Origin: Deltaproteobacteria bacterium
GTDB lineage: Bacteria > Desulfobacterota > DSM-4660 > Desulfatiglandales > Desulfatiglandaceae
Assembly (NCBI GenBank): GCA_021737425.1
Contig: JAIPDZ010000008.1
Span: forward strand, 1-36,105
DNA: 36,105 nucleotides
Direction: 5' to 3'
In this document: positions 23,831-33,256 of the stretch, one piece after another
Layout of the letters: each line of letters starts with the position of its first letter
Numbering within the stretch: position 1 is the stretch's first letter
Notes under the pieces: model-generated
What the model was told of the DNA's origin: nothing
The model's database searches: none
The model's input: the letters and a program-made list of their open reading frames with translations, nothing else
Made by a program: the position numbers and the translations under genes

Positions 23831-24604
23831 ATGGAGGACGTCATGGATAATTCCCATTCCGGTTTCGATCCCAGGGTGGTGGTTATCACAGGAGGGTCGA
23901 AAGGGATTGGTCGTACAGTGGCCCATGCATTTGCAGCGGAAAAGGCGCGGATCGTTCTGGTCCATTATGATCCGGATGACGCTGCATGTGATGAGACCCT
24001 GAAATCTCTAACTGAAAAGGGGATTGAGGCCGAGGCCCACAGGGTGGATGTATCCTCGTTTAGGGACGTGAATACCTTGTTTGAGAATATCTTTTCCAGA
24101 TTTAAAAGGATTGATGTCTTGATCAATAACGCCGGCATTACCCGCGATACCCTCCTGATGCGTATGACGGAACAGGATTGGGATGCCGTGCTGGCCGTCA
24201 ACCTCAAAAGTGTATTCAACTGCACCCAGGCGGTTATTCGTGCCATGATCAGGCAAAAGGGCGGGCGGATGGTGAATATCGCCTCAGTGGTGGGCCAGAC
24301 CGGAAACCCCGGCCAGGCCAACTACGCCGCTTCAAAGGCCGGGATTATGGGATTTACCAAGACTGTGGCCAAAGAGGTGGCCGGAAGAGGGATTACGGTC
24401 AATGCGGTGGCCCCCGGGTTTGTTGATACAGAGATGACAGCGGTGCTTCCAGAAAAAGTGAAGCAAGGCTTTTTGAGTCAAATTCCCATCGGGAGGATGG
24501 GCACACCGGAGGAGGTGGCGGATGCCGTGTATTGGCTTTGCTCTCCAGGCGCCGGTTACGTGACAGGACAGGTTATTCATGTGAACGGCGGATTGTTCAT
24601 GTAG
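23831..24604 (+). CDS. fabG: 3-oxoacyl-[acyl-carrier-protein] reductase
   Basis: 257 residues of the short-chain dehydrogenase family. The nucleotide site TGGSKGIGRTVA, NNAGITRDTLL, the catalytic serine in NIASVVG and the YAASK motif (tyrosine and lysine), then PGFVDTEMT, are all present. It reduces 3-oxoacyl-ACP with NADPH during chain elongation. Two starts are possible: the ATG at 23831 (GAGG 7 nt upstream) and the ATG at 23843 (GGAGG 5 nt upstream, the stronger site). It sits between plsX and acpP, which supports the fatty-acid role over other SDR functions. Confidence 0.95.
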   Translation: MEDVMDNSHSGFDPRVVVITGGSKGIGRTVAHAFAAEKARIVLVHYDPDDAACDETLKSLTEKGIEAEAHRVDVSSFRDVNTLFENIFSRFKRIDVLINNAGITRDTLLMRMTEQDWDAVLAVNLKSVFNCTQAVIRAMIRQKGGRMVNIASVVGQTGNPGQANYAASKAGIMGFTKTVAKEVAGRGITVNAVAPGFVDTEMTAVLPEKVKQGFLSQIPIGRMGTPEEVADAVYWLCSPGAGYVTGQVIHVNGGLFM

Positions 24605-24682
24605 GCGGGGCGAAGGTTTTTTTAGAATGGATTAAGGCTCGATGTATTGGAAAACATACCACATTTCGGAGGTGAAAACTTT

Positions 24683-24922
24683 ATGGCGGCGATTGAGGAA
24701 AAGATCAAAAAAATCATAAGTGAACAGTTGGATGTTTCAGAAGAAGAGGTGGTTCCCGGGGCATCGTTTGTGGATGATCTGGGGGCGGATTCCTTGGATC
24801 AGGTCGAGCTTATCATGGCCATGGAAGAAGAATTCGATGTCTCCATCCCTGACGAAGAAGCGGAAAAGATTGCTACCGTGCAAGATGCCATAGATTATGT
24901 CCACAACGCCACAGCAAAATAG
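24683..24922 (+). CDS. acpP: acyl carrier protein
   Basis: 79 residues from the ATG at 24683, with GGAGGTG upstream. The 4'-phosphopantetheine attachment site is the DSL motif (Ser37) in [12 protein letters not shown]. Acidic helices II and III ([19 protein letters not shown]) are as in AcpP. It carries growing acyl chains and is flanked by fabG and fabF. The frame upstream to 24647 lacks support. Confidence 0.98.
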   Translation: MAAIEEKIKKIISEQLDVSEEEVVPGASFVDDLGADSLDQVELIMAMEEEFDVSIPDEEAEKIATVQDAIDYVHNATAK

Positions 24923-25038
24923 CGTTATTTCTATCTGAAACAGCACCCATGCAATGTCCGGGGCATGGAACCTTGACAGGGAAGGGTTCCATGCTGTCAA
25001 AAGTGGTCTTCCAACAACAGGATTTAGGGGGAAATAAA

Positions 25039-26280
25039 ATGAGTAGAAGGGTCGTTGCCACCGGCGTAGGCATGGTCACCCCCCTGGGAACTGGGGTCCA
25101 AAAAAACTGGGAGGCGGCATGTGCGGGAAGATCCGGAATCGGGCCCATTACCAAATTTGATGCCTCCCCATTTTCCTCGCAAATCGCTGGCGAGGTCACT
25201 GACTTTACCTCCGAGGATTTTATGGATAAGCAGCAGGTCCGCCGCTTTGACATATTTATCCACTACGCCATCGCCTCGGCCAGGATGGCCCTGGAAGAAT
25301 CGGGTCTCAAGATCAATCCCAAAAACGCCTCGAGGGTGGGGTGCGTGACCGGTACGGGTCTGGGTGGGTTGGCCACATTGGAACGGTATCATTCAATCCT
25401 TTTGGAGAAAGGGCCCAAGCGGATCAGTCCCTTTTTTATCCCCGGTATTATCGCCAATATGGTTCCCGGACAAATCGCCATTGAATTCGGGGCCAAGGGA
25501 CCCAACCTTTCCATTGAAACCGCATGTTCGGCCAGCGCCCATGCGGTGGGTGAAGCCTTTCGAATGATCCGTGAAGGCATATCAGACGCCATGATCACGG
25601 GAGGCTCAGAGGCGGTAATCACGCCTCTCGCCTTAGGGGGATTCTGTTCCATGCGGGCGCTTTCCACCCGAAATGATGATCCGGAAAAGGCATCCAGACC
25701 TTTTGAATTGAACCGGGACGGGTTTGTCATGGGAGAAGGGTCCGGGATTTTAATCCTGGAAGAATTGGAGCATGCCCTGGAACGGGGGGCCCCCATCTAT
25801 GGAGAGGTCATCGGCTACGGTCTCTCCGGTGACGCATATCATGTCTCAGCTCCCGAGCCGGAGGGAGAGGGGGCCATCACCTGTATGCAGGCGGCACTGG
25901 ATTACGCCGGAATCAGAGCTGAAGACATAGACTATATCAACGCACACGGTACCTCCACCAAACTCAACGATCTGTCGGAGAATAAGGCCATAAAGGCGGT
26001 GTTTAAAGAACACGCCTACAAGGTTTGCATTAGTTCCACAAAATCCGTAACCGGTCACCTGCTGGGCGGTGCCGGTGGAATCGAATCGATTTTCACCCTA
26101 CTGGCACTCAAGTACGGGGTGATTCCTCCCACAGCCAATTATGAAACCCCGGACCCCGAGTGTGATTTGGATTATGTGCCCAATGAGGCCAGAGAGCTTC
26201 CCATTCGCATTGCCATGTCCAATTCATACGGTTTTGGCGGCACCAATGCCACATTGATTTTCAGGGCATATCATTCGTAA
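25039..26280 (+). CDS. fabF: 3-oxoacyl-[acyl-carrier-protein] synthase II
   Basis: 413 residues from the ATG at 25039, with AGGGGG upstream; earlier in-frame codons to 24949 are not used. Catalytic residues are Cys163 (ETACSASAHA), His303 (INAHGTSTKLND) and His340 (KSVTGHLLGGAGG). The enzyme condenses malonyl-ACP with acyl-ACP. An unrelated shadow frame lies opposite. With no fabH in the cluster, initiation must be encoded elsewhere or handled differently. Confidence 0.97.
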   Translation: MSRRVVATGVGMVTPLGTGVQKNWEAACAGRSGIGPITKFDASPFSSQIAGEVTDFTSEDFMDKQQVRRFDIFIHYAIASARMALEESGLKINPKNASRVGCVTGTGLGGLATLERYHSILLEKGPKRISPFFIPGIIANMVPGQIAIEFGAKGPNLSIETACSASAHAVGEAFRMIREGISDAMITGGSEAVITPLALGGFCSMRALSTRNDDPEKASRPFELNRDGFVMGEGSGILILEELEHALERGAPIYGEVIGYGLSGDAYHVSAPEPEGEGAITCMQAALDYAGIRAEDIDYINAHGTSTKLNDLSENKAIKAVFKEHAYKVCISSTKSVTGHLLGGAGGIESIFTLLALKYGVIPPTANYETPDPECDLDYVPNEARELPIRIAMSNSYGFGGTNATLIFRAYHS

Positions 26281-26384
26281 CGTCTTGCCGCCTGCAGCTT
26301 ACATTGAGCCAAGCCTTTCATGAGAGCCGTCTGGGATTACCGCGGAGGGACGGTGACCATCATGGAACCGGAAGGATCGACATT

Positions 26385-26822
26385 ATGGACATCATCATCG
26401 GGGCGGATCATGGAGGATTTGATCTGAAAGAGGCCTGCAGAACCCATCTCGAAGGGATCGCCTCTATTGAGGCGGTTCGGGATGTAGGGGTCTTCGGACC
26501 AGCCTCTTCCAATTATCCGGATATCGCCCACCAAGTGGCCAGGGCCGTGGCCCAGGCCCGGTATGGGCAGGGAATCCTGATCTGTGGGACCGGCATCGGG
26601 ATGAGTCTGGTGGCCAACCGTTACAAGGGTGTACGGGCGTGTTTGTGTCATAATCTATTTACCGCCCGTCTGAGCAGACAGCACAATGATGCCAATATCC
26701 TGGTGATGGGGGGACGGGTGATCGGTCCGGGGCTTGCCCTTGAAATGGTGGATATCTTTCTCACCACCCCGTTTGACGGGGGACGTCATGAGCAGAGGAT
26801 CAATCAAATTGATGGAAGGTAA
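26385..26822 (+). CDS. rpiB: ribose-5-phosphate isomerase B
   Basis: 145 residues from the ATG at 26385 (GGAAGG upstream). [13 protein letters not shown], the active-site ICGTGIGMS with Cys67, and [18 protein letters not shown] are the RpiB motifs. It interconverts ribose-5-phosphate and ribulose-5-phosphate. The gene overlaps glyA by 35 nt. The rpiB-glyA order is common in Deltaproteobacteria. Confidence 0.95.
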   Translation: MDIIIGADHGGFDLKEACRTHLEGIASIEAVRDVGVFGPASSNYPDIAHQVARAVAQARYGQGILICGTGIGMSLVANRYKGVRACLCHNLFTARLSRQHNDANILVMGGRVIGPGLALEMVDIFLTTPFDGGRHEQRINQIDGR

Positions 26823-28080
26823 GCCGTTTCATCAGGATTTGCTGGAAGGAGCGGACCCCGAGGTCTCTAAAGCCATACGGGCGGAAGTCGACCGGGAGCA
26901 AAATACTCTGGTCATGATCGCCTCGGAAAACTACGCCAGTCCCGCCGTCATAGCGGCCCAGGCCAATGTGATGACGAACAAATATGCGGAGGGGTATCCC
27001 GGGGCCCGATACTATGGCGGATGCGAGTTCGTGGACCAGGTGGAAAGCCTGGCCACAGACCGGGTCAACCGGCTGTTCGGCTCAGAGCACGCCAATGTTC
27101 AGCCCCATTCCGGTTCACAGGCAAATATGGCCGTTTACCTCGCCTTTTTGAACGCCGGAGACACCATCCTGGGCATGGACCTTTCCCACGGGGGCCACCT
27201 CACCCATGGGAGCCCGGTGAGTTTTTCCGGAAAGTTCTACCATGCCGTTCCCTATGGGCTGGATCCCCATACCCAGCAGATCGACTATACGCAATTGAGA
27301 GAGCTGGCAAAAAGGCACCATCCCAAGCTTATCATTGCCGGCGCCAGTGCCTATCCCCGGTATATCGATTTTTCCTTATTCAGTGAAATCGCACGGGAAG
27401 TGGATGCCTATCTCATGGTGGACATGGCCCATATTGCGGGGCTGGTGGCCGTAGGCCTTCATCCCTCGCCCATCGGAAAAGCCGATTTTATCACCTCCAC
27501 TACTCATAAGACCTTGAGGGGGCCGAGAGGCGGATTGATCCTCACCACGGAAATCCATGGTCCCAAGCTGGATAAAGGTATTTTTCCAGGGGTTCAGGGC
27601 GGTCCGCTTATGCATGTGATTGCGGCCAAGGCAGTGGCCTTTGGGGAGGCGTTACGCCCTGAGTTCAAGGAATATCAGGTGCAGGTCATTCAGAACGCCA
27701 AGGTCCTGGCAGAAGAACTGGTCAATCATGGATTTGACCTGGTTTCCGGAGGTACGGACAACCACCTGGTGCTGATAGACCTGACCCAAAAAGGGATTAC
27801 CGGGTTGGAGGCGGAGCGCGCTCTGGGCGATGCAGGGATTGTGGCCAATAAAAACAGTATCCCGTTTGATAAAAAGGGCCCTATGGTCACCAGCGGGTTG
27901 AGATTGGGGACTCCGGCCATCACCACCCGCGGCATGAAAGAACCGGAAATCAAAGAGATCGCCCGGCTCATCAGTGATGTTCTGAAAGCCCCCGGGTCCG
28001 CCGGCACCCGGACCTCGGTGCGAAGCACCGTATCCACCCTCTGCCACAGCTTTCCCATTTACCCTCACCTTGATCCATGA
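26788..28080 (+). CDS. glyA: serine hydroxymethyltransferase
   Basis: 430 residues from the ATG at 26788 (GGGGGA 5 nt upstream); the second ATG at 26812 is an alternative. The PLP-binding lysine is K241 in [36 protein letters not shown] and [10 protein letters not shown] are also standard. It interconverts serine and glycine with tetrahydrofolate and would link to glycine cleavage through the H protein encoded in this window. The C-terminus has a short extra tail ([21 protein letters not shown]) compared with E. coli. Confidence 0.97.
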   Translation: MSRGSIKLMEGKPFHQDLLEGADPEVSKAIRAEVDREQNTLVMIASENYASPAVIAAQANVMTNKYAEGYPGARYYGGCEFVDQVESLATDRVNRLFGSEHANVQPHSGSQANMAVYLAFLNAGDTILGMDLSHGGHLTHGSPVSFSGKFYHAVPYGLDPHTQQIDYTQLRELAKRHHPKLIIAGASAYPRYIDFSLFSEIAREVDAYLMVDMAHIAGLVAVGLHPSPIGKADFITSTTHKTLRGPRGGLILTTEIHGPKLDKGIFPGVQGGPLMHVIAAKAVAFGEALRPEFKEYQVQVIQNAKVLAEELVNHGFDLVSGGTDNHLVLIDLTQKGITGLEAERALGDAGIVANKNSIPFDKKGPMVTSGLRLGTPAITTRGMKEPEIKEIARLISDVLKAPGSAGTRTSVRSTVSTLCHSFPIYPHLDP

Positions 28081-28098
28081 TGCTGCAGGGGAAGACCA

Positions 28099-28545
28099 TT
28101 GCCCAGACCTTCATGGAATGAATATTTTATGTCTATCACTGAGATGGTGGCCAGCCGCTCCACCTGTTTGCGCCGTCGTGTGGGCGCCAGTCTCGTCAAA
28201 GAAAAACGGATCCTGGCCACTGGATACAATGGGGCCCCCGCAGGGTTGCCCCACTGTGAAGTGGTGGGTTGTCTGAGAGAAAACAGTCATATCCCCTCCG
28301 GCACCCGACACGAATTGTGCAGGGGCCTTCACGCAGAACAAAATGCCATACTGCAGGCCGCGCATTACGGAATCCCCATTGCCGGTTCTGTCCTGTACTG
28401 CACCAATAAGCCGTGTGTCATATGCGCCAAGATGATTATTAATGCCGGGATCACCGAGGTGATCTATGGAGAAGGGTATAACGATCCCCTGGCCGATCAG
28501 TTGCTTGAGGAAGCCCATGTCCGGATTAAGAGGTTTGAGCCATGA
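28099..28545 (+). CDS. deoxycytidylate deaminase-like (ComEB/dCMP deaminase)
   Basis: 148 residues. The start is TTG at 28099, supported by AGGGG 7 nt upstream and by the conserved opening [11 protein letters not shown]. Zinc ligands are His78 in the HAE triad (78-80) and the PCVIC cysteines (106 and 109); RVGASLV and [14 protein letters not shown] are typical of the family. It deaminates dCMP to dUMP for thymidylate synthesis. It lies 18 nt after glyA and overlaps nrdR by 4 nt (ATGA). Confidence 0.92.
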   Translation: MPRPSWNEYFMSITEMVASRSTCLRRRVGASLVKEKRILATGYNGAPAGLPHCEVVGCLRENSHIPSGTRHELCRGLHAEQNAILQAAHYGIPIAGSVLYCTNKPCVICAKMIINAGITEVIYGEGYNDPLADQLLEEAHVRIKRFEP

Positions 28546-29015
28546 AGTGCCCCTATTGCACCGAGATCAATAACAAGGTCATAGACAGCCGGTTGAGCAA
28601 GGATGCACGTACCATCAGGCGGCGGCGGGAGTGCCTGGCCTGCAAGCGACGGTTTACCACCTATGAAAAGCTGGAAGATGTCCTTCCTATGGTGGTTAAA
28701 AAGGATGGCAGGCGCGAGCCGTTCAGCCGGGAAAAGATCATCTCTGGAATCCGAAAGGCGTGCCAGAAACGCGCAGTGAGCGTCACCAAGATGGAAGATT
28801 TTGTGGATTCGCTGGAGCTTTATTTCCAAGAGGCGGGCCGGAAAGAGATCGATAGCTCCGAAGTGGGGGAGAAGGTGATTAATGCATTGAAGGAATGGGA
28901 TGAAGTGGCCTACGTTCGGTTTGCATCTGTTTATAGACAATTCAAAGATATCAATGAATTCATGGAAGAACTTCAAGAAATACTTAAAACTAAGCAGGAC
29001 CGAGACATTGAGTGA
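28542..29015 (+). CDS. nrdR: transcriptional repressor NrdR
   Basis: 157 residues. An N-terminal zinc ribbon (C3, C6, C31, C34; MKCPYC and CLACKRRF) is followed by an ATP-cone domain (about 47-135, [17 protein letters not shown] and [15 protein letters not shown]). NrdR senses ATP/dATP and represses ribonucleotide reductase genes by binding NrdR boxes. No ribonucleotide reductase gene is in the window, so targets are elsewhere. Translationally coupled to the deaminase. Confidence 0.97.
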   Translation: MKCPYCTEINNKVIDSRLSKDARTIRRRRECLACKRRFTTYEKLEDVLPMVVKKDGRREPFSREKIISGIRKACQKRAVSVTKMEDFVDSLELYFQEAGRKEIDSSEVGEKVINALKEWDEVAYVRFASVYRQFKDINEFMEELQEILKTKQDRDIE

Positions 29016-29083
29016 CGGGACCATTTTTGTCCTAAGGTACAACGATTATTTTGGCCGATCAATCTCTCTGTGTTGGAGACGAG

Positions 29084-30205
29084 TTGCCCGAATTCACGTC
29101 CAACCATGACAAATTTATGAGAGAGGCCCTTAAAGAGGCCCGTAAGGGCCTGGGCCGAACCTCGCCCAACCCTGCAGTGGGGGCGGTAGTGGTCAGGGAC
29201 CATCGCGTCATCGCCAGAGGATATCACCACCAGGCCGGGCTTCCCCACGCTGAGGTGGAGGCCCTCAGCAAACTGGGTAAGGTCTCGGCCCAAGATACCC
29301 TTTACGTGACCCTGGAACCCTGCAATCACCAGGGGAGAACCCCTCCGTGTACGCGTGCCATTCTCGCCAGCGGTGTCAGGCACGTGGTGGTGGGTATGCT
29401 GGACCCGAACCCTGGGGTAGAAGGGGGGGGGTGTCAATTTTTGAAGGATCAAGGGATCCAAGTCACCACGGGCGTCCTGGAGCGCGAGTGCCGCATTTTG
29501 AACGAGGTGTTCATAAAATTCGTCACCTCGGAAAGACCTTTTGTGATGGCCAAATCGGCCCTCACCTTGGATGGATGGTGTGCCACCTCACGCCGAGATG
29601 CCAAGTGGGTGACCAATGAGGCATCCAGACAGTTCGCGCACCGGTTGAGAGATCGTGTGGATGCGGTGATGGTAGGGGTGGGCACCGTGCTGGCCGATAA
29701 CCCGTCCTTGACCACCCGGCTCAAAAGGGGACCGGGAAGAGACCCGCTGCGCATTGTATTGGATACCCATTTGAGAACGCCCCCGGACGCCGCCATTGTG
29801 ACCCAACGCTCCCCGGCCGGGACACTGCTGGTCACAGGGGCAGATACGGGGTATGACAGGCCCCTGAGGGGGAGTGACCCCGGACGCGTTACCCTCCTCC
29901 GGGTCTCCCTAAAGAAGGGGAAAATTGATCTTCATGCCCTGTTGAAGAAATTAGGAGAGATGTCCATCACCAGTCTGCTGGTGGAGGGGGGGGCAACCCT
30001 GATGGGGTCACTCATCAGGCAACAGCTGATCGATAAATTCTATATTTTCAAGGCCCCGAAAATCCTGGGGGGCCAGGACGGGATCCCCATGGCAGCCGGT
30101 GTGGGGAGTGAAAAAATGGACCAGTGCCTCACCCTCAACAGGATAAAGACCCGCCGTTTTGGGGAAGATCTCCTCATTACAGGATATCCGGTCTATACCT
30201 ATTAA
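29084..30205 (+). CDS. ribD: bifunctional riboflavin deaminase/reductase RibD
   Basis: 373 residues from a TTG at 29084, chosen because GGAG (29075-29078) lies 5 nt upstream and the N-terminus then matches the family length; a TTG at 29051 is in frame but less well placed. The deaminase domain has HAEVEAL (His55, Glu57) and EPCNHQGRTPPC (Cys80, Cys89) for zinc. The reductase domain starts at about residue 150 (PFVMAKSALTLDGWCA, DAVMVGVGTVLADNPSLT, LLVEGGATLMGSLI). It makes the pyrimidine precursor of riboflavin. The usual ribE, ribBA, ribH genes do not follow; the operon ends here. Confidence 0.95.
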   Translation: MPEFTSNHDKFMREALKEARKGLGRTSPNPAVGAVVVRDHRVIARGYHHQAGLPHAEVEALSKLGKVSAQDTLYVTLEPCNHQGRTPPCTRAILASGVRHVVVGMLDPNPGVEGGGCQFLKDQGIQVTTGVLERECRILNEVFIKFVTSERPFVMAKSALTLDGWCATSRRDAKWVTNEASRQFAHRLRDRVDAVMVGVGTVLADNPSLTTRLKRGPGRDPLRIVLDTHLRTPPDAAIVTQRSPAGTLLVTGADTGYDRPLRGSDPGRVTLLRVSLKKGKIDLHALLKKLGEMSITSLLVEGGATLMGSLIRQQLIDKFYIFKAPKILGGQDGIPMAAGVGSEKMDQCLTLNRIKTRRFGEDLLITGYPVYTY

Positions 30206-30239
30206 GTATGCAGATAGGGATGAAATTTGCCGCCCGCCT

Positions 30240-31058
30240 TTATGGACCCAGTGCCTCGATGATTTCTTCCCAGAGCCTGGCCAGGAGAGGGCCTGAGTGA
30301 CGGGTCACGGCCAGCACATCGTCAAGGGTGGTTTTTTCCATGCAGTCCGGCAGGTTCTTGTTGGTGATGACCACAATGGCCAGGATCCGGAGTCCGCAGT
30401 GGACCCCCACCGTGGCCTCGGGAACAGTTGACATGCCCACTGCATCGGCACCGATTTGTCTTATAAAGCGCGTTTCCGCAGGGGTTTCCAGGGAAGGGCC
30501 CATCACTGCCGCGTAGGTCCCTTCTCTCAGGGATATGCCCAATTGACGGGCTTTTTCACCGGCCAAAAGGACCAGATCGTCAGCATAAACCTGAGTCATG
30601 TCCGGGAAGCGGGGGCCGAAATCGTCCAGGTTCGGCCCTCGTAAAGGGTTGTGGCCCTGCAGGTTGAGATGGTCGGTGACCACCATCAAATCCCCCGCTT
30701 CAAACCGGGGATGGAGTCCCCCTGCCGCACTTCCAATCAGGAGGTATTTTACCCCCAACATGGCCATCACCCGTACGGGAAAGGTGACTTGGGCTGCAGA
30801 ATAGCCTTCATAGAGATGAAATCTCCCTTGCATGGCCATAACCGATCTCCCTCGAATCCGTCCGGCCACCAGGCTTCCATGATGTCCTTCAGTGGTGGAC
30901 TGCAGAAAATTGGGGATCTGATCATAGGGCACATGAACACTCTCTTGGATTTGCTCTGTAATCTGGCCCAGACCGGTTCCAGTAATAATACCGATTTCCG
31001 GAGTTCCTGATACGGTGGAGGCAAGGAAATCCGATGTCTGTCGTATTTTATCAAGCAT
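30240..31058 (-). CDS. purine nucleoside phosphorylase (trimeric PNP family)
   Basis: 272 residues. Motifs: ITGTGLGQI, QGRFHLYEGYS, IGSAAGGLHPRF, VMGPSLETPAETRFIRQIGADAVGMSTVPE and IVVITNKN. The purine-site Glu lies in the SLETPAE segment and the Asn in ITNK. It splits inosine or guanosine with phosphate to the free base and ribose-1-phosphate. GGAGG 6 nt upstream fixes the ATG at 31056-31058. It is convergent with ribD (34-nt gap) and is a solitary gene. Confidence 0.94.
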   Translation of the reverse strand: MLDKIRQTSDFLASTVSGTPEIGIITGTGLGQITEQIQESVHVPYDQIPNFLQSTTEGHHGSLVAGRIRGRSVMAMQGRFHLYEGYSAAQVTFPVRVMAMLGVKYLLIGSAAGGLHPRFEAGDLMVVTDHLNLQGHNPLRGPNLDDFGPRFPDMTQVYADDLVLLAGEKARQLGISLREGTYAAVMGPSLETPAETRFIRQIGADAVGMSTVPEATVGVHCGLRILAIVVITNKNLPDCMEKTTLDDVLAVTRHSGPLLARLWEEIIEALGP

Positions 31059-31236
31059 TGAGACCCTCCATGACGTTCTCCTTTTTATTAGGCGAGAGAC
31101 GGCGTAAAGTCAAGGGTTGCGGGCTTTACTGAGGCGGAGTGTGTCCCTAAGGGCACAATGTCCGCTGAAATGCCACACATTTTAAGAGGTATCCGGGGGA
31201 GTGAGCGCTGATGAAATTTTATGAAATGAATAGGTT

Positions 31237-31380
31237 ATGGATGTGGACGGTTTCTGGTACAAAAAATGCTGGTGCGGATGTAAGAGCGCGTTCGCCAAGG
31301 GGGTCTTCTCCACCGAACCGCATGGGAATAAGATCCTGTACCCAATCTCCAGGCAAACGGAAACAGGAAAAAGGCCTTGA
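31237..31380 (+). CDS. possible small cysteine-containing protein, unsupported
   Basis: A 47-codon frame with ATG at 31237 and TGA at 31378-31380 encodes a peptide with WYKKCWCGCKSAF near its start and later HGNKILYPISRQ. The CXCXC cluster is unusual for random sequence, but there is no good ribosome binding site (only AGG 3 nt upstream) and an alternative frame overlaps it. It may be a gene remnant or chance. Confidence 0.25.
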   Translation: MDVDGFWYKKCWCGCKSAFAKGVFSTEPHGNKILYPISRQTETGKRP

Positions 31381-31404
31381 CAATACGGCAGCCGTAGCTA
31401 AATT
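31377..31404 (+). promoter_or_regulatory. predicted promoter for the lytic transglycosylase
   Basis: TTGACA (31377-31382), 16-nt spacer, TAAATT (31399-31404), about 30 nt before the ATG at 31435. Confidence 0.6.
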
Positions 31405-31434
31405 TACCAAAATTTGATATTCGGGAGGTCGATA

Positions 31435-32082
31435 ATGGACGACGATTCATTCGTAACATCACTTCCAGCTAAGCTCCTGGGCATCCTCGGCACAGGGATC
31501 CTGCTGGTGCCGTTGATCGCCTTTACACTTCTTACCAACGGACCCATTTCCACGAACGGGTGGAAAACCCAGCAAAGGGAACAGGAGCAAACGCCGATCC
31601 TGTACAGGGGTAGCCCTGAGCAGGACCTGGGGCAGGAGAAGGTTAAGATTGACTCATCCCCTTCCAAATTCCAGGAGTTTGATCCCATTATTACCCGGGT
31701 GGCCCATCATCACCAGGTGGATCCGGCCCTGGTAAAGGCCATTGTCATGGCTGAATCCGGATTTGACCCGCTCGCTGTATCCTCACAGGGTGCGGAAGGA
31801 CTCATGCAATTGATGCCCAGGACGGCCCGGGCCCTGGGGGTCAAGGATACCTTTAATCCGGAACATAACATTGACGGGGGCGTGCGGTATCTCAAGTCGC
31901 TCATTGGCAAGTTTGACAACAATATCCGTTATGCATTGGCCGCCTATAACGCGGGCAGCAGCAAGGTCAAAAAACACAATGGGGTCCCCCCCTTTCCAGC
32001 CACTCGCAGTTATATCGAAAAAGTCTTTACATACTATCACTATTACAAAGACAAAATCCGATACACCACAGCAGGGGCCTGA
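31435..32082 (+). CDS. membrane-anchored lytic transglycosylase (SLT domain)
   Basis: 215 residues from the ATG at 31435, GGGAGG 6 nt upstream. A hydrophobic segment at about 11-34 (PAKLLGILGTGILLVPLIAF) is a signal anchor without a lipobox. A short linker follows, then an SLT domain from about residue 82 with catalytic Glu107 (MAESGFDP), SSQGAEGLMQLMP, NIDGGVRYLKSLI, ALAAYNAG and a C-terminal SYIEKVFTYYHYY. It cleaves peptidoglycan between MurNAc and GlcNAc to give 1,6-anhydro ends. It stands alone before the FrhB-like/iorAB genes with a 139-nt gap. Confidence 0.92.
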   Translation: MDDDSFVTSLPAKLLGILGTGILLVPLIAFTLLTNGPISTNGWKTQQREQEQTPILYRGSPEQDLGQEKVKIDSSPSKFQEFDPIITRVAHHHQVDPALVKAIVMAESGFDPLAVSSQGAEGLMQLMPRTARALGVKDTFNPEHNIDGGVRYLKSLIGKFDNNIRYALAAYNAGSSKVKKHNGVPPFPATRSYIEKVFTYYHYYKDKIRYTTAGA

Positions 32083-32221
32083 GTAGGGTCCCCCCCGGGT
32101 TTCCATACCCTGAAACCGGCCGGCTGCTTTCCGCCTTTCTGCACTTTTCATCTTGACCTCCATTCCACTTGTACCCTATAAGAAACCCTTGAAATTGAAT
32201 GATAAGGGAGATGGGTCAGCC

Positions 32222-33256
32222 ATGATGTCTGAAACCGGGACGGGACAGAGAGCCCTTATTGATGAAATCATAAACCAGGATCTCTGCGTTCGCTGTGGCG
32301 CCTGTGTGGGCTTTTGCCCTTACTTCAGCTACTTTGACGGTCAGGTGGTGGTCTTGGACAGGTGCCAAGCGAGTGCAGACCGGTGTTTTCAGGTGTGTCC
32401 AGTGGCCCGAGAGCAGGGCACACGGGAACCCCGAATTCGTGAAGGGAGTGAAATCGGTCCCATAGAGCGGGTCTTCATGGCCCGCGCCATGAATTCGGAC
32501 ATTCGAGAGGTCGCACAATATGGGGGCGTGGTGACGGCACTGGTGACCTATGCCCTGGAGCAGGGGCTCATGGAATCCGCAGTCCTGACGGACAGGGGGG
32601 ACCTGTTTTCGCCTGAGGGAAGAGAAGTGCAGGACAAGTCAGCGGTGCGCCAATTCTCGGGATCCAGATATACAGCGTCAGGAGGCCTGGCCGCATTGAA
32701 CCGGGCGGTCAAGCAGGGTCGACGGAAGATCGGGGTGGTGGGCCTGCCCTGTCAGATGAGCGCCCTGGCCAAAATGGCTGAATCGACGGAAGATCCCCGT
32801 GATCTCGACGACCGGATCACCATGAAACTGGGCCTGTTCTGCACCTGGGCCCTTGACTTTCGAAAGCTGGTGGAATTCTTGAAAAAGCAGGGCGTGAAAG
32901 GCCCTTATGTAAAGTTTGATATCCCGCCGCCCCCGGCGGAGATATTCCAGGTGGAAAGTGAAGAGGGGTGGACGGAGTTCCCATTATCAGAGATCAGACC
33001 CTCTATTCAAAAGGGGTGCCTGTTGTGTGAGGATATGACCGCTGAGAAGAGCGATATTTCTGTAGGGGTGGTGGAAGGGCAGCAACAGTGGAACACGGTC
33101 ATTGTAAGGACCCAAAGAGGGGCAGAACTCCTGGATAAGGCGAGCCAAGACGGGTGGCTTGAAACAGGCCCATTGCCCCCGGAGAACCTCGAGCACCTCA
33201 AGGATGCGGCGCGCGGAAAAAGAGAAAGAGGAAGAAGGGTCAGAGATGATCAGTGA
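32222..33256 (+). CDS. FrhB/FdhB-like coenzyme F420 hydrogenase/dehydrogenase beta-subunit family protein
   Basis: 344 residues from the ATG at 32222. A complete N-terminal [4Fe-4S] motif CVRCGACVGFCP (C22, C25, C28, C32) is followed by further cysteines C48, C55 and C59 (DRCQASADRCFQVCP). The FrhB core has AQYGGVVTALVTYAL, GLPCQMSAL, LGLFCTW and KGCLLCEDMTAEKSDISVGVV. The family binds FAD and iron-sulfur clusters and passes electrons to F420 or another acceptor. Its end overlaps iorA by 11 nt, which strongly suggests it works with the IorAB oxidoreductase, perhaps as an electron-transfer subunit. The true acceptor is unknown. The C-terminus is short and very basic (RGKRERGRRVRDD). Confidence 0.88.
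   Translation: MMSETGTGQRALIDEIINQDLCVRCGACVGFCPYFSYFDGQVVVLDRCQASADRCFQVCPVAREQGTREPRIREGSEIGPIERVFMARAMNSDIREVAQYGGVVTALVTYALEQGLMESAVLTDRGDLFSPEGREVQDKSAVRQFSGSRYTASGGLAALNRAVKQGRRKIGVVGLPCQMSALAKMAESTEDPRDLDDRITMKLGLFCTWALDFRKLVEFLKKQGVKGPYVKFDIPPPPAEIFQVESEEGWTEFPLSEIRPSIQKGCLLCEDMTAEKSDISVGVVEGQQQWNTVIVRTQRGAELLDKASQDGWLETGPLPPENLEHLKDAARGKRERGRRVRDDQ

Larger units (their letters stand above)
31059..31434. other. 376-bp intergenic region with one possible small ORF
   Basis: This lies between the divergent PNP and lytic transglycosylase genes. It holds a bulged hairpin around GTGTCCC-TAA-GGGCAC (31140-31155), a possible 47-codon ORF (31237-31380) and a promoter for the transglycosylase (31377-31404). 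Nothing else is recognisable. Confidence 0.6.
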
